The notes under the pieces are model-generated. The model was not told the DNA's origin. It did not search any database and worked only from the letters and a program-made list of their open reading frames with translations. The position numbers were made by a program, and so were the translations under genes. Below are positions 11,873 through 22,350 of a stretch of 64,000 bases of DNA, one piece after another. The stretch is from assembly GCA_013368445.1 (NCBI GenBank), contig JAACJO010000021.1, positions 248,001-312,000 of the forward strand, in the 5' to 3' direction. The stretch is from Leucocoprinus leucothites (taxonomy: Eukaryota; Basidiomycota; Agaricomycetes; Agaricales; Agaricaceae). The stretch's first letter is position 1; every line of letters begins with the position of its first letter.

Positions 11873-13678
11873 CTACTTCGGACTCGAATACATCGAGCCC
11901 GGATACCATTCAAGTGACGAATATCCAGCAATTCCTTCTCCTGCGGGATAATTATAAGCTGCAGCAAACAAGAATGATTCCGCGACTTTTCACTTACCCG
12001 GTATACCCGACGAGAACTTGGCGTCATCCACGAGTTCCATGATCAACTTGCCACCTTGCCATCCAAAAGCATCAATTGACGCAGTTTCATTTTGAAGCTC
12101 CACATTTTTAAGAGCCGCTCTGAAGTCTGCGTTCTCGCTGGCCAGTGTGGTGACATTGGCGTAAAATGCTGCGGCAGTGGTTCCCGGGGCTTCACTGTCA
12201 AGCTCTTCGGTCTTAAGGTAGTTGTGAAGAGCGACAACTTGATATGACACCAGTGTATAGTAGATATCGACCCATAAATTCTCCACGTTTGTCCCGTCAA
12301 TCTGAGCAGTCTCAAGGTTTTCGAGGATTTGAGTGGCCACACGATGAGAGAGATCACGACCATGCATTAGTCGATGCAGCATGTCTTCCGAGAGTTTCGG
12401 CAGGGGCTGGCCGTATGCGGGAGAAAAAACGCTCGAGCCCAAGAACATGACTGAACACAAGATGAAGACGTCTATTATTCCATCTGTGACCCGCATATTT
12501 GGAAGTGCACGCTGGTAAGTAGACTCTGGAATGTGTTTGTCTGTTTTCAGGTTGTTTGATGCCAGCAAACAGGGTAGACTCACCGCGATGCGGGTTTACA
12601 AGGCTTATGAGTTTCATGATCCCTCGAAGAAGATCGTGGGAGGTTTCAGCGTGGCTTACGTTTGTGATGTGACGACCAGCCGCAAATCCATGGAATATAC
12701 CGTAGCAGGTTTCTCGGAGTGTAGAACCTGCGTAAAACTGATCCCCAATGCAGACAGTGTTATCTGGGGTCACAACCAGATGTGGTGTGCAAGGTTTCAT
12801 GTATCTAGCGAATAATGTCAGAGTCTGGATAATGGAGGAGATGAGAGGATATACAATGTCATGCCCGGGCGCAGGAATATCGGCGTCAGATTGAACACTT
12901 CTTTACCAATCTCTTCAACACCAAGGCGCGAAAATGCGTTGATGTTTGAAATGTCCGTGTGCTTGAATTCACCGATAACCCAGATTTTACGGCCACATAC
13001 CACTTCGATTCGAGTTCCAAGTCCATCACTGTCTGAGTGCCAATCCGAATATGCTCCTTCTGTCGCTGCGAGGTTCCAGGAGAGTCGAGGCGGCCGTTTA
13101 TTTTGAGTAGCTCTCCAGGCGAGGTCACATGTTGCCAGTGGATTCCTTTCAAGTCCGTTGTCAAAATTATCAACGTTTGGAATGTCTAGAGCGTTGAGAA
13201 TCCTCTTATGTTCGGGGATATTAGCGGCGTCTAGGAGATCTTGAACAGTGATATGGACCATGCGACCTTCGTAAGTTTTGGCCATTTCTTCTTCGGCGAC
13301 GGAATAGTCGTGGACTTCAAGAGTTTTCCATTCGGAACCAGGAAAAATCTGCTCCATTAGCAAGGAATCAAAGTGACGCACAGGGACACCGCGTTCGTTG
13401 TCAGGATCGTAGACGAGTAGATTCTTCTCCGAGTAGTACTTGAGAAGCGTCTGAGCTGGTGTCTTTCGAAAATCCTTCCACGTCATGGTTCGAAGTACGT
13501 TGCTCTTGAGTACTGCCTCAGGATGTTTTTTGAGCTCCGTTGCCAGCACATCGTACCAATCAGCTTGTGTCTGGGTCTTGTTGAGTGGTCGTGTTAGAAC
13601 GATAGATGAGGAAAGAAAAAGCTCTTCATACATGACATTTGGGCTTCCAGTGGACGATTGTCTTAGTTTCCAGGTCAT
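11873..13678 (-). CDS. JmjC-like (cupin) protein
   Basis: Exons 12855-13678, 12584-12804, 11998-12525 and 11873-11940 give 547 codons with the stop. If the last intron is not used, the frame ends at 11990 instead. The N-terminal half is unknown. The middle shows a JmjC-type double-stranded beta-helix: SDWHSDSDGLGTRIEVVCG gives the HxD iron-binding pair, followed by GRKIWVIGEF, then LRPGMTLYMKPCTPHLVVTP with a candidate second iron-binding His, and the closing GDQFYAGSTLRETCYGIFHG, where most relatives have GxHFY. JmjC enzymes are Fe(II)/2-oxoglutarate oxygenases, often acting on histones or proteins. This group is a large, poorly studied fungal expansion, so substrate and activity are unknown. 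The C-terminal third (VFILCSVMFLGSSVFS, then helical sequence) has no family I recognise. The start at 13678 is the first Met of the open frame; a short upstream exon near 13790 is possible but its phase did not fit. Confidence 0.75.
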
Positions 13679-13841
13679 AACAAGGGATTTCTTGCAACGG
13701 CTCGTACCACTGTAGACAGCTTGAAAAAGTTCACTGACAAAAATGAAAGAAGCAGGTACCTGGGGAGATATTGATCTCAGCGTTTGTGGAGCAGGCCATT
13801 TGGGTTCCTAGTGAGGGTCGGCATACTGTGGAATTGTAATG

Positions 13842-16124
13842 CTACAGCATACACACATGGGGATTGACACGTTCCTCCTGTTCAAATCCTTTGCGCCTGT
13901 CTTTCTTTCCTTGCTTAGATGATTGCTGTTTGCGTTTTGGCAGCTGTTTTCGAGTGGCCGGCTGCACTGTGATTGTTGCAGGTGATTGTTTCTCAGTCCG
14001 CCTCTTTTTTGCGGGCTCCACTCGGGATCCCTGAGTAGAGGATCTTGGGCGTCGCTGTGAACGGATCACAGCTGTCGCATTTGACTGGTCAACAGCAGCT
14101 TCTTGCCGGTCTTCAAAAGTGCTGTTTTTGTCGTCTCGTTGCTGCTGCTGCTGCCGACCGTCTCTATCTTCTTCTATTGGTTCAGTGCACAGACTTATAG
14201 GGGACGGAGAGTTTGGTGGGGCATTGTCTATTCCAGATTGGTGCTGGTCTTGTGTGTTTCCTTCCTCCGCATGTTCTGCTTGTCTTCTCTCTCTCTCTCT
14301 CTCTTCCTCTTCTGTTTCCTCCTGCTCATCTTCCTCCTCCGTCTCTTCTCGGTCATCCTCCTCCTCCATCTCTTCTCGGTCATCCTCCTCCTCCATCTCT
14401 TCTCGGTCATCCTCCTCCTCCATCTCTTCTCGGTCATCCTCCTCCTCCTCCGTCTCTTCTCGGTCATCCTCCTCCTCCGTCTCTTCTCGGTTATCCTCCT
14501 CCTCCGTCTCTCCTTGATCTCGCCCCCCCTCTTCTACATTCTCTAGCTCTCCCTCCTCCTCTTCCCTTTGCCGTTGGTGTCGTTCTTCTATTTCCACCTC
14601 TTCATTTTCGTCTTCCTCCTCCTCCTCTGCTTGTGCTGGAGGATGCTGCTCTACTGTCTGGGTAGATGTCGGTGGGTATACATTCCCGAATTTGAGGGTG
14701 ACTGTTGTAGTCAGATTTACTCTGCACTGGATCTACTTGATCAAACTTACTGAGGAGCGTATTACCAAGTTTGCCTATGAGGGGTTCATGGCGCCAGAAT
14801 CGTTCAAATGCAGCGTCGAACCCAATGTTATTGAAAGCCATGTCATAAATTATCCCCCATGCGTGTTTCTCAAGCTGGAGTGCTTGCGACTTGCCGAACT
14901 CCATAAGAAACCATGCCTGTAAGGTCTTAATGGCTGCAGAATAGTAAGATAAACTCTAACTTACTCTCGTGATGTTGGTTGTGTGAATGGTTTTCACGTT
15001 GAGGTTATCAGGGGTGAAGAGGAGGAGTGGTGAGATAGTAAATGCGACGTATGTTGGAGCTAAAATGTTGAAGTCTGGGGCCAGCCTTGAGAGATCGACG
15101 TCCGTCTCTAGTAGCTGGAGGCCATCTCTGATGGCCTTGGCCTTATCGGGAACTAGTAGCGATCCCTGGAATAGAAAATAAAGCAGAGAAAATGATGAAA
15201 GTCGGGTGTTGGCTCACAGTCTGGGCGATGTACGACACAAAACACGCTACTGATGCGAAATGTGCAAGGATGGTGCTGCGATGTGTTGCTTCGAAAATCG
15301 TGACTATGTACCCAAAGATGTTTTGCGCATTGGTCCCCAGACTGCTGGATTGCCGGGTAGAAGGGTTGGGCGAGTGTTTCATTACATTGTGGGCAGACTT
15401 AAGTAGACTATCCCAGTCAATAAAATAACCTGTAAACTGGAGAGCAAAGAATGAGTTATAATTAGTACTCTGCGGTGTGAGTTAGCGTACCATATATGGA
15501 ATCGACTGCTTGAAGCCAGTCTCTAGGAGACTTCCCATGTTCTCGGGGACAACGAGCTTTGTAGAAGGTCGATACACGGGACTTTTGGCAAACGCGATTG
15601 AAAACGTGTCAGCGATGCGGTACACAAATAGCAGTTTGAGTGCATTGGCCTTCTGCTCAGGTGACCGCCGAGGATTTCCAGACACTGGCAATCCAAGATA
15701 TTCCCTAAATATTATCTCTGCATCTGATTTCAGTTTGCTTCCTTCCCATGCATCAATAGCTTGGAAGAGTTTCTATAAAGAGAAATCATATACCAGACTA
15801 AGGGGTACACAGAGAGCTACTTACCTGTATTCCAGGCCAATACACCGGATCAAATTCGGATTCTGCATGAACAAGTCGTTTATAGGAGAATAAAATTTGA
15901 GATTTCCACGGGTAGGTAGATGCAGGTGTGCTTTCAAGGTTCCGCCAGTCGTTCGTCTCCATGATGGTGCTTCTAGACGTGATGTAATCATGTGTGAAGT
16001 TTGATCGCGTGAACTGGGCTATGTTTGCACATATTTGCCCTTGGCTTCGAAGCCATAGACACCTAACCCTAGTGCCATCAACGTAGACACCTTTCTCCCA
16101 GTCTTCGTCCCCAATGAATGCCAC
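13842..16124 (-). CDS. Protein of unknown function with acidic tandem repeat, 675 aa
   Basis: Six exons: 15825-16124, 15491-15772, 15218-15436, 14965-15165, 14751-14916, 13842-14701. They join in frame to 676 codons with the stop; introns are about 50 nt, including 14702-14750. The first 380 or so residues look globular, mostly helical with hydrophobic stretches such as YIVTIFEATHR and ILAHFASVACFVSYIAQT. I do not recognise the family. The last exon is different: a long Glu/Asp/Arg tract built from a 9-residue unit (EEMEEEDDR and variants), then a Gln run and a Lys/Arg-rich end (EPAKKRRTEK, KDRRKGFEQEER) that could serve as a nuclear localisation signal. It lies 163 bp upstream of the JmjC-like gene on the same strand, and 380 bp downstream of another unknown gene. 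Nuclear location is inference. Confidence 0.7.
14336..14515 (-). repeat. 27-bp in-frame tandem repeat coding for EEEDDREEx
   Basis: Six to seven units of about 27 bp (plus-strand unit like CGGTCATCCTCCTCCTCCAT) are repeated almost exactly, alternating Thr and Met codons at one position, with one unit three bases longer. It lies inside the last exon of the unknown 675-residue gene and keeps the frame. A (CT)n run of about 20 bp lies beside it near 14287-14306. Copy number is likely to vary between strains. Confidence 0.9.
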
Positions 16125-16504
16125 ACTGTCTCAAACTCACACCCCTCCTGTCAGTGCTTGTGCATGATCATTTAGTAGCGCTCCCCCAAGCTGAGTTGTT
16201 TCGCTTTGTTTAGATAGTGCCACACGGTCGCACAAGAGAAGACAGGATCTCTTGGGCAGGATATCTGTTCATCAGTTAGTGTGCAGGGGTAGCACTACCC
16301 CAATGAATGGGTCACACGCATGGTTGATAGCAGTTCAAGATCAGTTATATCATTGCGTTTTAGCCCTCTACGTTCACGAATTGGTGCTAACAGGGCGCAC
16401 AAAAACTTAACATGTGTGCTAGAGCAAGTACCTAAGTTTTGAAGGCCAATCGGTGATCTGACTGCACCTTCTTTGTTATGAGTATTTCAGTTATGTGAAT
16501 ACTC

Positions 16505-16978
16505 TTAGCTCACATTGAGAGAGTCTGTACGAAGGCGTTCAGGCAGGTGGGATGTGCGAGAACTGCGTCGCTGGGGAATATGCAATGCGGTTGATTCAAT
16601 AAGAGTCTAAAAGGGTCAGATAGAAAAAATCAAAAAATGTTTGACATAACTCACTGTTTTGCGACCTGCATCTGGAATGCATAGTGCCGATGCCAGCTCT
16701 GCATCGACAATTTGGGGCAGAGTTTGTTGGTCCTCATCATCATCTGCCAGGTCATGCTCTAATAACAAATCCTCCAGTTCATGCTTGAGTTTCGCACTTG
16801 TGCGGTACTGCATCCACGCTGCAGGAAGACGTGAAGACGTGACAAAGACCAGTCCTGATATCGTGTGATGTGGAAGTAGCAACCGTACAGCCTGTGTCAC
16901 ATGGTACAGGTCAGCCACCATGGTAGCACGTGAGGTCATCGTAAGGACGCACTTGGGGCACAACAAACAGCGAGACAC
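16505..16978 (-). CDS. Small protein of unknown function, 2 exons
   Basis: Exons 16655-16978 and 16505-16606, joined across a 48-nt intron (GTGAGT...TTTTAG), give 141 codons. The middle holds a helical acidic stretch (ELEDLLLEHDLADDDEDQQ), and the end is basic (PQRRSSRTSHLPERLR). I do not recognise it. The N-terminus is uncertain: the frame opens MSRCLLCPKCVL, but Met at about 16940 (MTSRATMVADLYH) is an alternative start. The end could extend, because GTGAGC at the stop is itself a possible splice donor. It sits upstream of, and in the same direction as, the 675-residue unknown gene and the JmjC-like gene. Confidence 0.5.
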
Positions 16979-17769
16979 AGACTACTAGCTGCAGCAGCCA
17001 TGTTAATCCCACTACCGCTTGCAGTCTCCCAGTCGTAGAACAAGGGTGTTCACAAGGACATGTCAACTGCTGGTGCTAGGAGAGCTCCTTGAAGAGCTTT
17101 GTTGGAGGAGCATGAGCTGACGTGGTATGAGAGGGAGTAGGCGGAATCTAGAGAGGGATGTAGGTGATGTCATTGATGCGGGGAAAGGTTGGCCACTATT
17201 AAAGCCCCGAATTTGAATTTGGCCACCTTCTGCTCACACGTGTCGTGAGCTCTCACTTTGTTTTCGTCTTCTCACTCCCTTTCCTAACCTTAAAGCGTGT
17301 TATCGTGAAATCCATCATCATGAGGTCCGTCAAGATCAAGACCCCACTTTCTAGCCCCTCGCTCTTTCATAGTCACTGCGCCTCTTCTCGTTCATTATCG
17401 AGGATGTTCGGTAAAAGATGTGGTAAAGCTAGCTTCAAACTGGAGGGGGCGCCGGGTACATTTGGGAGAGCGAAGATGGACCCGCGTTTATTAAGGAGGT
17501 GCATGAGAGAGGGTCCGAGTGACAGAGGTCAATGGAATTCCGGGGACTGGGGAAGGGGCAGCCAGCTTGAGGCGGAGACTTGCACCTGAGCCAACCCAGC
17601 TTTGAGCTCGATGACCTGGTGTTATGGATTCACGGTACATGTACCACAAGTAGGCGCTTCTTCATATTCAGAGTCAACCACTCGTTCTTTAGCATCCCCT
17701 ATCTCACAGGTGTGTATGCCACAGCCGCCGTCAATGACAGAAGTTGGCAAGTACCCTATTGGACGACAA
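16979..17769. other. Intergenic stretch with a possible short ORF
   Basis: A plus-strand frame of 114 codons (17245-17589) contains MRSVKIKTPLSSPSLFHS in a reasonable start context (ATCATCATGAGG at 17317) and follows a CT-rich leader. It has no family resemblance and no supporting neighbour, so I do not call it a gene. Nothing else is seen. Confidence 0.3.
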
Positions 17770-19588
17770 GGTAAGCCCTGCCGAGCAAGTTGATCAAGCC
17801 GTCAAATCTGAAATTAGCTCATCAATAAGTAAGGTCCGAGAGACAATTAGGCATCGTACTGACCTACACTCTCATTTGAATCCTCGTTCCTGCAAATTCT
17901 CCTACTTCTCTCGGTCCCCGAAATCACTGATTGAATGGGACTGGTAGGTCCACATGAAGCATGGAGTATAGAAACGAATCACTGCAGGTCGTCGTTAGCC
18001 CGACATTGAATGAATGTCTGACAAGCTCGGGTTAGCTTATTAACGCCAAGGGTGAAGGTCGGAAGCTCACACATGAATCCACGCGTAAATCACGGGGACA
18101 CAAGTATACGATGCAGCACTTTCGCACGAGGACCCTGCCCGTCCTCCATGATCACAGACCACGCTGAAGTGTGTCTGAACTCGATAGCTGTCACTTTACA
18201 GTGACGGTGATGGTGTTGGGATTCGAGAATGACAGAATCGCCCCCTTATCTCCCTATATTTTCCAGGATAGGAGGGCCAGTTTGGAGTTTGAGGTGGCGA
18301 ACGATATGTGGTGTGGAATGATGCTGAGATTTGAAGGAGCATATGTGGGGGAGCGCAAAACATGGACATCATGAGTATGGCATATTGTAAAAAAACATTT
18401 GAAAGGGGGCTCACAGAAGAAAACAACCTATCGTACTTCCTATCACATATCTTCGATCCCTCCGATGGATCTTCTACAACGACGAGGCAGATGACGGCGC
18501 ATAATCCGCAATTTCCTCAGCTACCATCTAGCCAAGGAAGGCAGATCCCTCTCCGTCCGGTGCAGCACTTTTGCATGAGAACCCTGTCCGTGATCATAGA
18601 CGGCGCTGAAGTGTCTCTGAACTCGATAGCTGTCACTCTTCATGATTGGTATCACGTTCAGAGAGGAACCAATTGAAGCACTATTAACCAATGTTCACCC
18701 GCCGTCGATCCCATGACCATGAGCGGCAAACAGAGGCAGAGGCGAATACGGATGAGGCTTGTCGAGTGGTGGTTCCAAACAGCAAACATGGCAAAGTGTT
18801 TCTCCAGAACATTCGTTTTTCAAGGAATAACTGCATTCAACGGTTAGCACAATGCCGCATAGGGGGACTTGCGGACGTACGTCAATGATTCGGCCCAAGG
18901 CACTGACACGGAAAGATATGCGACTTCCAGTCGAAGTGCCCAAACTATAGCACACCAATCATCAGTGGGTACAGCACGGAAAGAAGTGGAGGCAAGCACC
19001 TACAATCAGTTCATTACACCGGGGAAAAACTCGTGGAAATCCGTGACTTGAGTGGGAGGGGGCCCGGGGTACAGCTGCAGCCGCTTGTTGGGTAGAGTGA
19101 CTCAAACAGCCACGATGGGCTTCGAGCGGACTGTCGTATCTGGCAAGAATTTGCCAGACATAGCAGCAACGTTTGACTAGCAGTCTGATGACAACGTGTC
19201 AGAGGTTTATCAACTGGACATCGGAAAACCACTGATACCATACAGAGTCGTCAGAAAGCGGAACATGTGCGGACGACGGATGGAGTACCTTGATTGGGAT
19301 GCTACATGTAGAGTGAACGACCAATGCAGACGAGAAGGATGGAAGACAAGATGGGAGACGACGCCAGAACAGTCACCAAGTGGAGGGGACTGCTTGTCCG
19401 GGCCGTGTAGCTCTTTGCCTGCTCCTTGGACAGAACTCGACAAAGCTTCAGACAGGCAAGTGCTCCATCAACGGAACTCCTGTGCCGACTGGATAGAGAA
19501 TGATTCGGGGCATGGACTAGGTTGTGGTAAAGGATGAAAGCAAATACACATCAATAACGATGAGGTCGGCTGATGCAATAGTTGACTT
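17770..19588 (+). repeat. Left arm of a 1,819-bp inverted repeat
   Basis: This segment reappears in reverse complement at 30560-32378 with the same length and almost no differences; one seen is at about 19078, where GCTGCAG reads GCTGCGG in the other copy. The outer end begins GGTAAGCCCTGCCGAGCAAG and the inner end finishes GCAATAGTTGACTT; sequences diverge abruptly beyond both. The ends do not form terminal inverted repeats and do not look like an LTR (no TG...CA). The segment carries short open frames but no recognisable protein, and an internal direct duplication (18113-18195 and 18562-18637). It could be a dispersed repeat family of the genome or a recent inverted segmental duplication. 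Confidence 0.93.
18113..18637 (+). repeat. Internal direct duplication within the inverted-repeat arm
   Basis: About 80 bp at 18113-18195 (starting GCAGCACTTTCGCACGAGGA) is repeated in diverged form at 18562-18637 (starting GCAGCACTTTTGCATGAGAA). Both end with ACTCGATAGCTGTCACT. The offset is about 449 bp. The same pair is present in the other arm. Confidence 0.85.
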
Positions 19589-22302
19589 AGCAGTGCTGAG
19601 CGTGGCATGACGTTATACACGTGACCGTAAATCTTTAATAATCCGATTCGAATTTCGAACTCCAGTTTTACTCTGCAATACATTGACAATAGATACGCAT
19701 AAATCTATAACCCACCACGCTTTCCGCAGCTACCAACTAGCCTGCGAAGGCAGATCCTTCTCTGGCAGGCGAGATGATTCATGAATGTACCTCCGAGCGC
19801 TGAATATGCTACCCAGTCACTCAAGAAAGTGTAGCCATGTTGCGTCGCGACGGTCCATGAGGATATCAAACTTAAATAAATTAGGACAGGTATTGGAGAT
19901 ACGTGATAATCGGGGTGCCTACAGTAATCTGTTCAGGATGGGGGTGTAACAGGGTGGAAACGTTGAATTGGGGCATGGCCGGTCGGTCGGTCATCCGACA
20001 GTGGCAGTGTAGCGGTCACGTGGAGGTACCGCAGTGGTAATGCAGCGGTAGGAGGCGGTAGTAGTGGTAGATTCTCGAGCCTCGTCAAAAGTTATACACC
20101 CGCAAGCACAGGTACCGGTTTTAACAAAAGGCCCAGTGGTCTGCAGCTGTGATAATAGTCGGGTAGATGCCTGGCGATATGAGGTATTGCTGAGATTTGG
20201 AGGAAGGGAGGAATGCAACGGTGCAGGAAAGACGTGAATGGTAGACCTTTGTTTCTGGATTGGAAGAGGGCAAGATATGGCTGTGCAGGCGTCGGAAGTA
20301 CGACCACTTTCCCTGCCTAATGAGGTTTTGAGGGAGGAGAGATGGACGTTGGGGAAGCGGGAGCAGATACGGAGTGTTTTTCAAATAACGAATGCACAGC
20401 TGGCATTGGCAGCATAAATTTCTGATCGTGACACACCAAGTCCTAAATTGAAGTATTGCCGATTGCAAACATCGGCTGGCTATAATTCATTTAATAGATG
20501 CTTGTGTGCGCGAAGAAAGTGGCATACCTTCGAAAGTGAGTTCAGGTTCCGACGCATCTTCCCCACCTCTTCAGACGTTACCCGATGGTCAAGGTCAACA
20601 GCTGCGCAAGACGAGAGTCTCGTAGTGGACTTAGTCCTGCACGAATTGGAGGTGGTGGTGATAGAGGCATGATGGGCCTGAATGGATTTTCTTGATGTTT
20701 TCACTGGGAATTGTGAGAACGTCACCAACGTCAGCGGTTCGTAAACACGAGAAAAGGTACGAAATCACCGTATTTATTCCGGGCCACTCTGAATGTCATC
20801 GTCTTCCAGTTTCATCCAAGTCTCTTCCGGTAGAATCTGTGGCATTGGAATCACTCCCTCAGCGCTGACGACGGTGATGTAGCGCTGTGCTCAAACTGGA
20901 TTGCATGCTACCTGTAATGTCAGATCATCATGCAGAAGCGATAATGGGTGGTACCAACGTACACTTACTCGCTGCTGAGGCTGAGGAGCCCGTCTGCATA
21001 TGACCTTGTGCCCAAATCATTGCCAAAGCTCCTGACTCCCCATCGAAGCCACTCGCCTACACTGGTTATCAACGAGAGTGGCTTCAGTCGAGCACGCCGC
21101 TGGTTCTTTTCGCACTATGACAGGCAGCATGACAACGGTTTGGATCGTGTTTGACATCAAGGGAAATGGCAGCGGAGGTCGATGAGACGTTGTCCGAATG
21201 GCCTGGTCATTGTCGCTGCCGGTGCCAAATCATTCCCCGCTCTCGACCACTCCTCCGCCGATGTGCCTCGTTGAATGTAGTCTGGAGATGGACTGGAGGG
21301 CCGTTTTATTCTCGAACTCTGATATATTGAGAAATACGTATCTGTCCTTGCATAAAGTATATCAATAATTTGTCAGGGTGGAAACTATGAGAGGAAGCTG
21401 ACGCACAAAAGCAAGAAACTGCGAGCGAAACAACAGCGAGATGACGCACGTAGCATGGAATGTGAGTGAAACTGGTGGCCAACAAGCATCCAGAGATCGG
21501 TCAGTGGACGGCTTGTAGCAGGAAATAAGGCAGTAGAGCGAATGCGTCTATACAGACACTGGGAGTTTCCTACAAACAAAAGGAAGCGCTTACCCGGTAA
21601 GCCGACATTTGATCATGTAGTTCTTCGACACCTCGCATGAGTAGGTAGCGTGAAGGGAGGGCCTACAGCTATAGCACAAGGTGTTAATTAACTGTGGTTC
21701 TGGTGAGATAGGTTTCACGCACGTCTTTTCCAGCATGCCTTGTCCGCGGCGCGCCTTCCAGCATCTCTCCCATTTACCCAGCATCAAATGTGGCTTGTTC
21801 TTGCCCAGCATCAAATGTGGCTTGTTCTTGCGCTAAGCCTTTTAATTCTTCCTCCCTCTCACGTTCAGCTTGTTTCCTTCTCCTTTTATTACGAGCTTGG
21901 GTTTTGGTTAACTTCTCGCTAGCAGGATCATCCTCAGTTGCAAACGACATGGCCTCATCTCCAGCACTATCAGAGAATGCCTTTTCTTGTTTAAGACCAA
22001 GTCGCTCTCACCGTCCGTTAATTCGCCCGCTTCTCTTCCTCTCTTCTGTGAGGATGTAGACGCAGGTGTGGATGATCTGCTAGCAGCTGTTCGGGTGTGT
22101 GTTAGCACATGAATACGACAGCTGAGAAAGTTCATAGATCGAACCAGCTGATTCGGAAGGTGTTTGTGGAACTTTTAAGAAGGACATAGGTAACTGGTCG
22201 ACTCCAGATCTCCTCTTAATGCTTCTTATACCCTCTCAACATGTAGGCTGTCAACAGCATGCCACAGGAGCAGATGATTGAAACTGATGGAATGATGAAA
22301 AT
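19589..22302. other. Gene-poor stretch with relics
   Basis: At 19721-19768 lies a diverged copy of a segment of the adjoining arm (compare 18511-18558: CAGCTACCATCTAGCC against CAGCTACCAACTAGCC). A minus-strand frame at 20480-20728 (Ser/Thr-rich, with DHRVTSEEVGKMRRNLNSL) is protein-like but isolated. No gene can be supported. Confidence 0.4.
21757..22090 (-). pseudogene. Broken coding relic, lysine/glutamate-rich
   Basis: Minus-strand translation gives a plausible acidic then basic stretch (KRGREAGELTDGESDLVL, then after a one-base frame change DSAGDEAMSFATEDDPASEK and NKRRRKQAEREREEELKGL). It ends in a duplicated AQEQATFDAG unit coded by a direct repeat (GCCACATTTGATGCTGGG twice in the reverse complement at about 21784-21829). 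I cannot name the family. The frame change and lack of flanking exons suggest a remnant. Confidence 0.4.
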
Positions 22303-22350
22303 AGGTGTGGAAGGAAGATCGGTACCAGTACCGATCTTCCTTCCACACCT
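22303..22350. repeat. Perfect 48-bp palindrome (23-bp arms, 2-bp centre)
   Basis: The left arm 22303-22325 (AGGTGTGGAAGGAAGATCGG then TAC) is matched base for base by the reverse complement at 22328-22350, with only CA between. Transcribed RNA or single-stranded DNA would form a near loopless hairpin. The central GGTACCAGTACC contains a KpnI-type word. No gene spans it. Confidence 0.97.

Noticed and set aside
14103..14665. Plus-strand ORFs of 132-150 codons (Leu/Ser/Pro repeats)
   Set aside because: Antisense of the acidic tandem repeat of the minus-strand gene; composition is a mirror of the repeat.
19196..19537. 113-codon ORF present in both inverted-repeat arms
   Set aside because: Identical in both arms only because the arms are identical DNA; no family resemblance and no coding bias that I can see.
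17770..19588. Inverted-repeat arms as LTRs or a TIR transposon
   Set aside because: Ends lack TG...CA and are not inverted repeats of each other; no target duplication at either arm.
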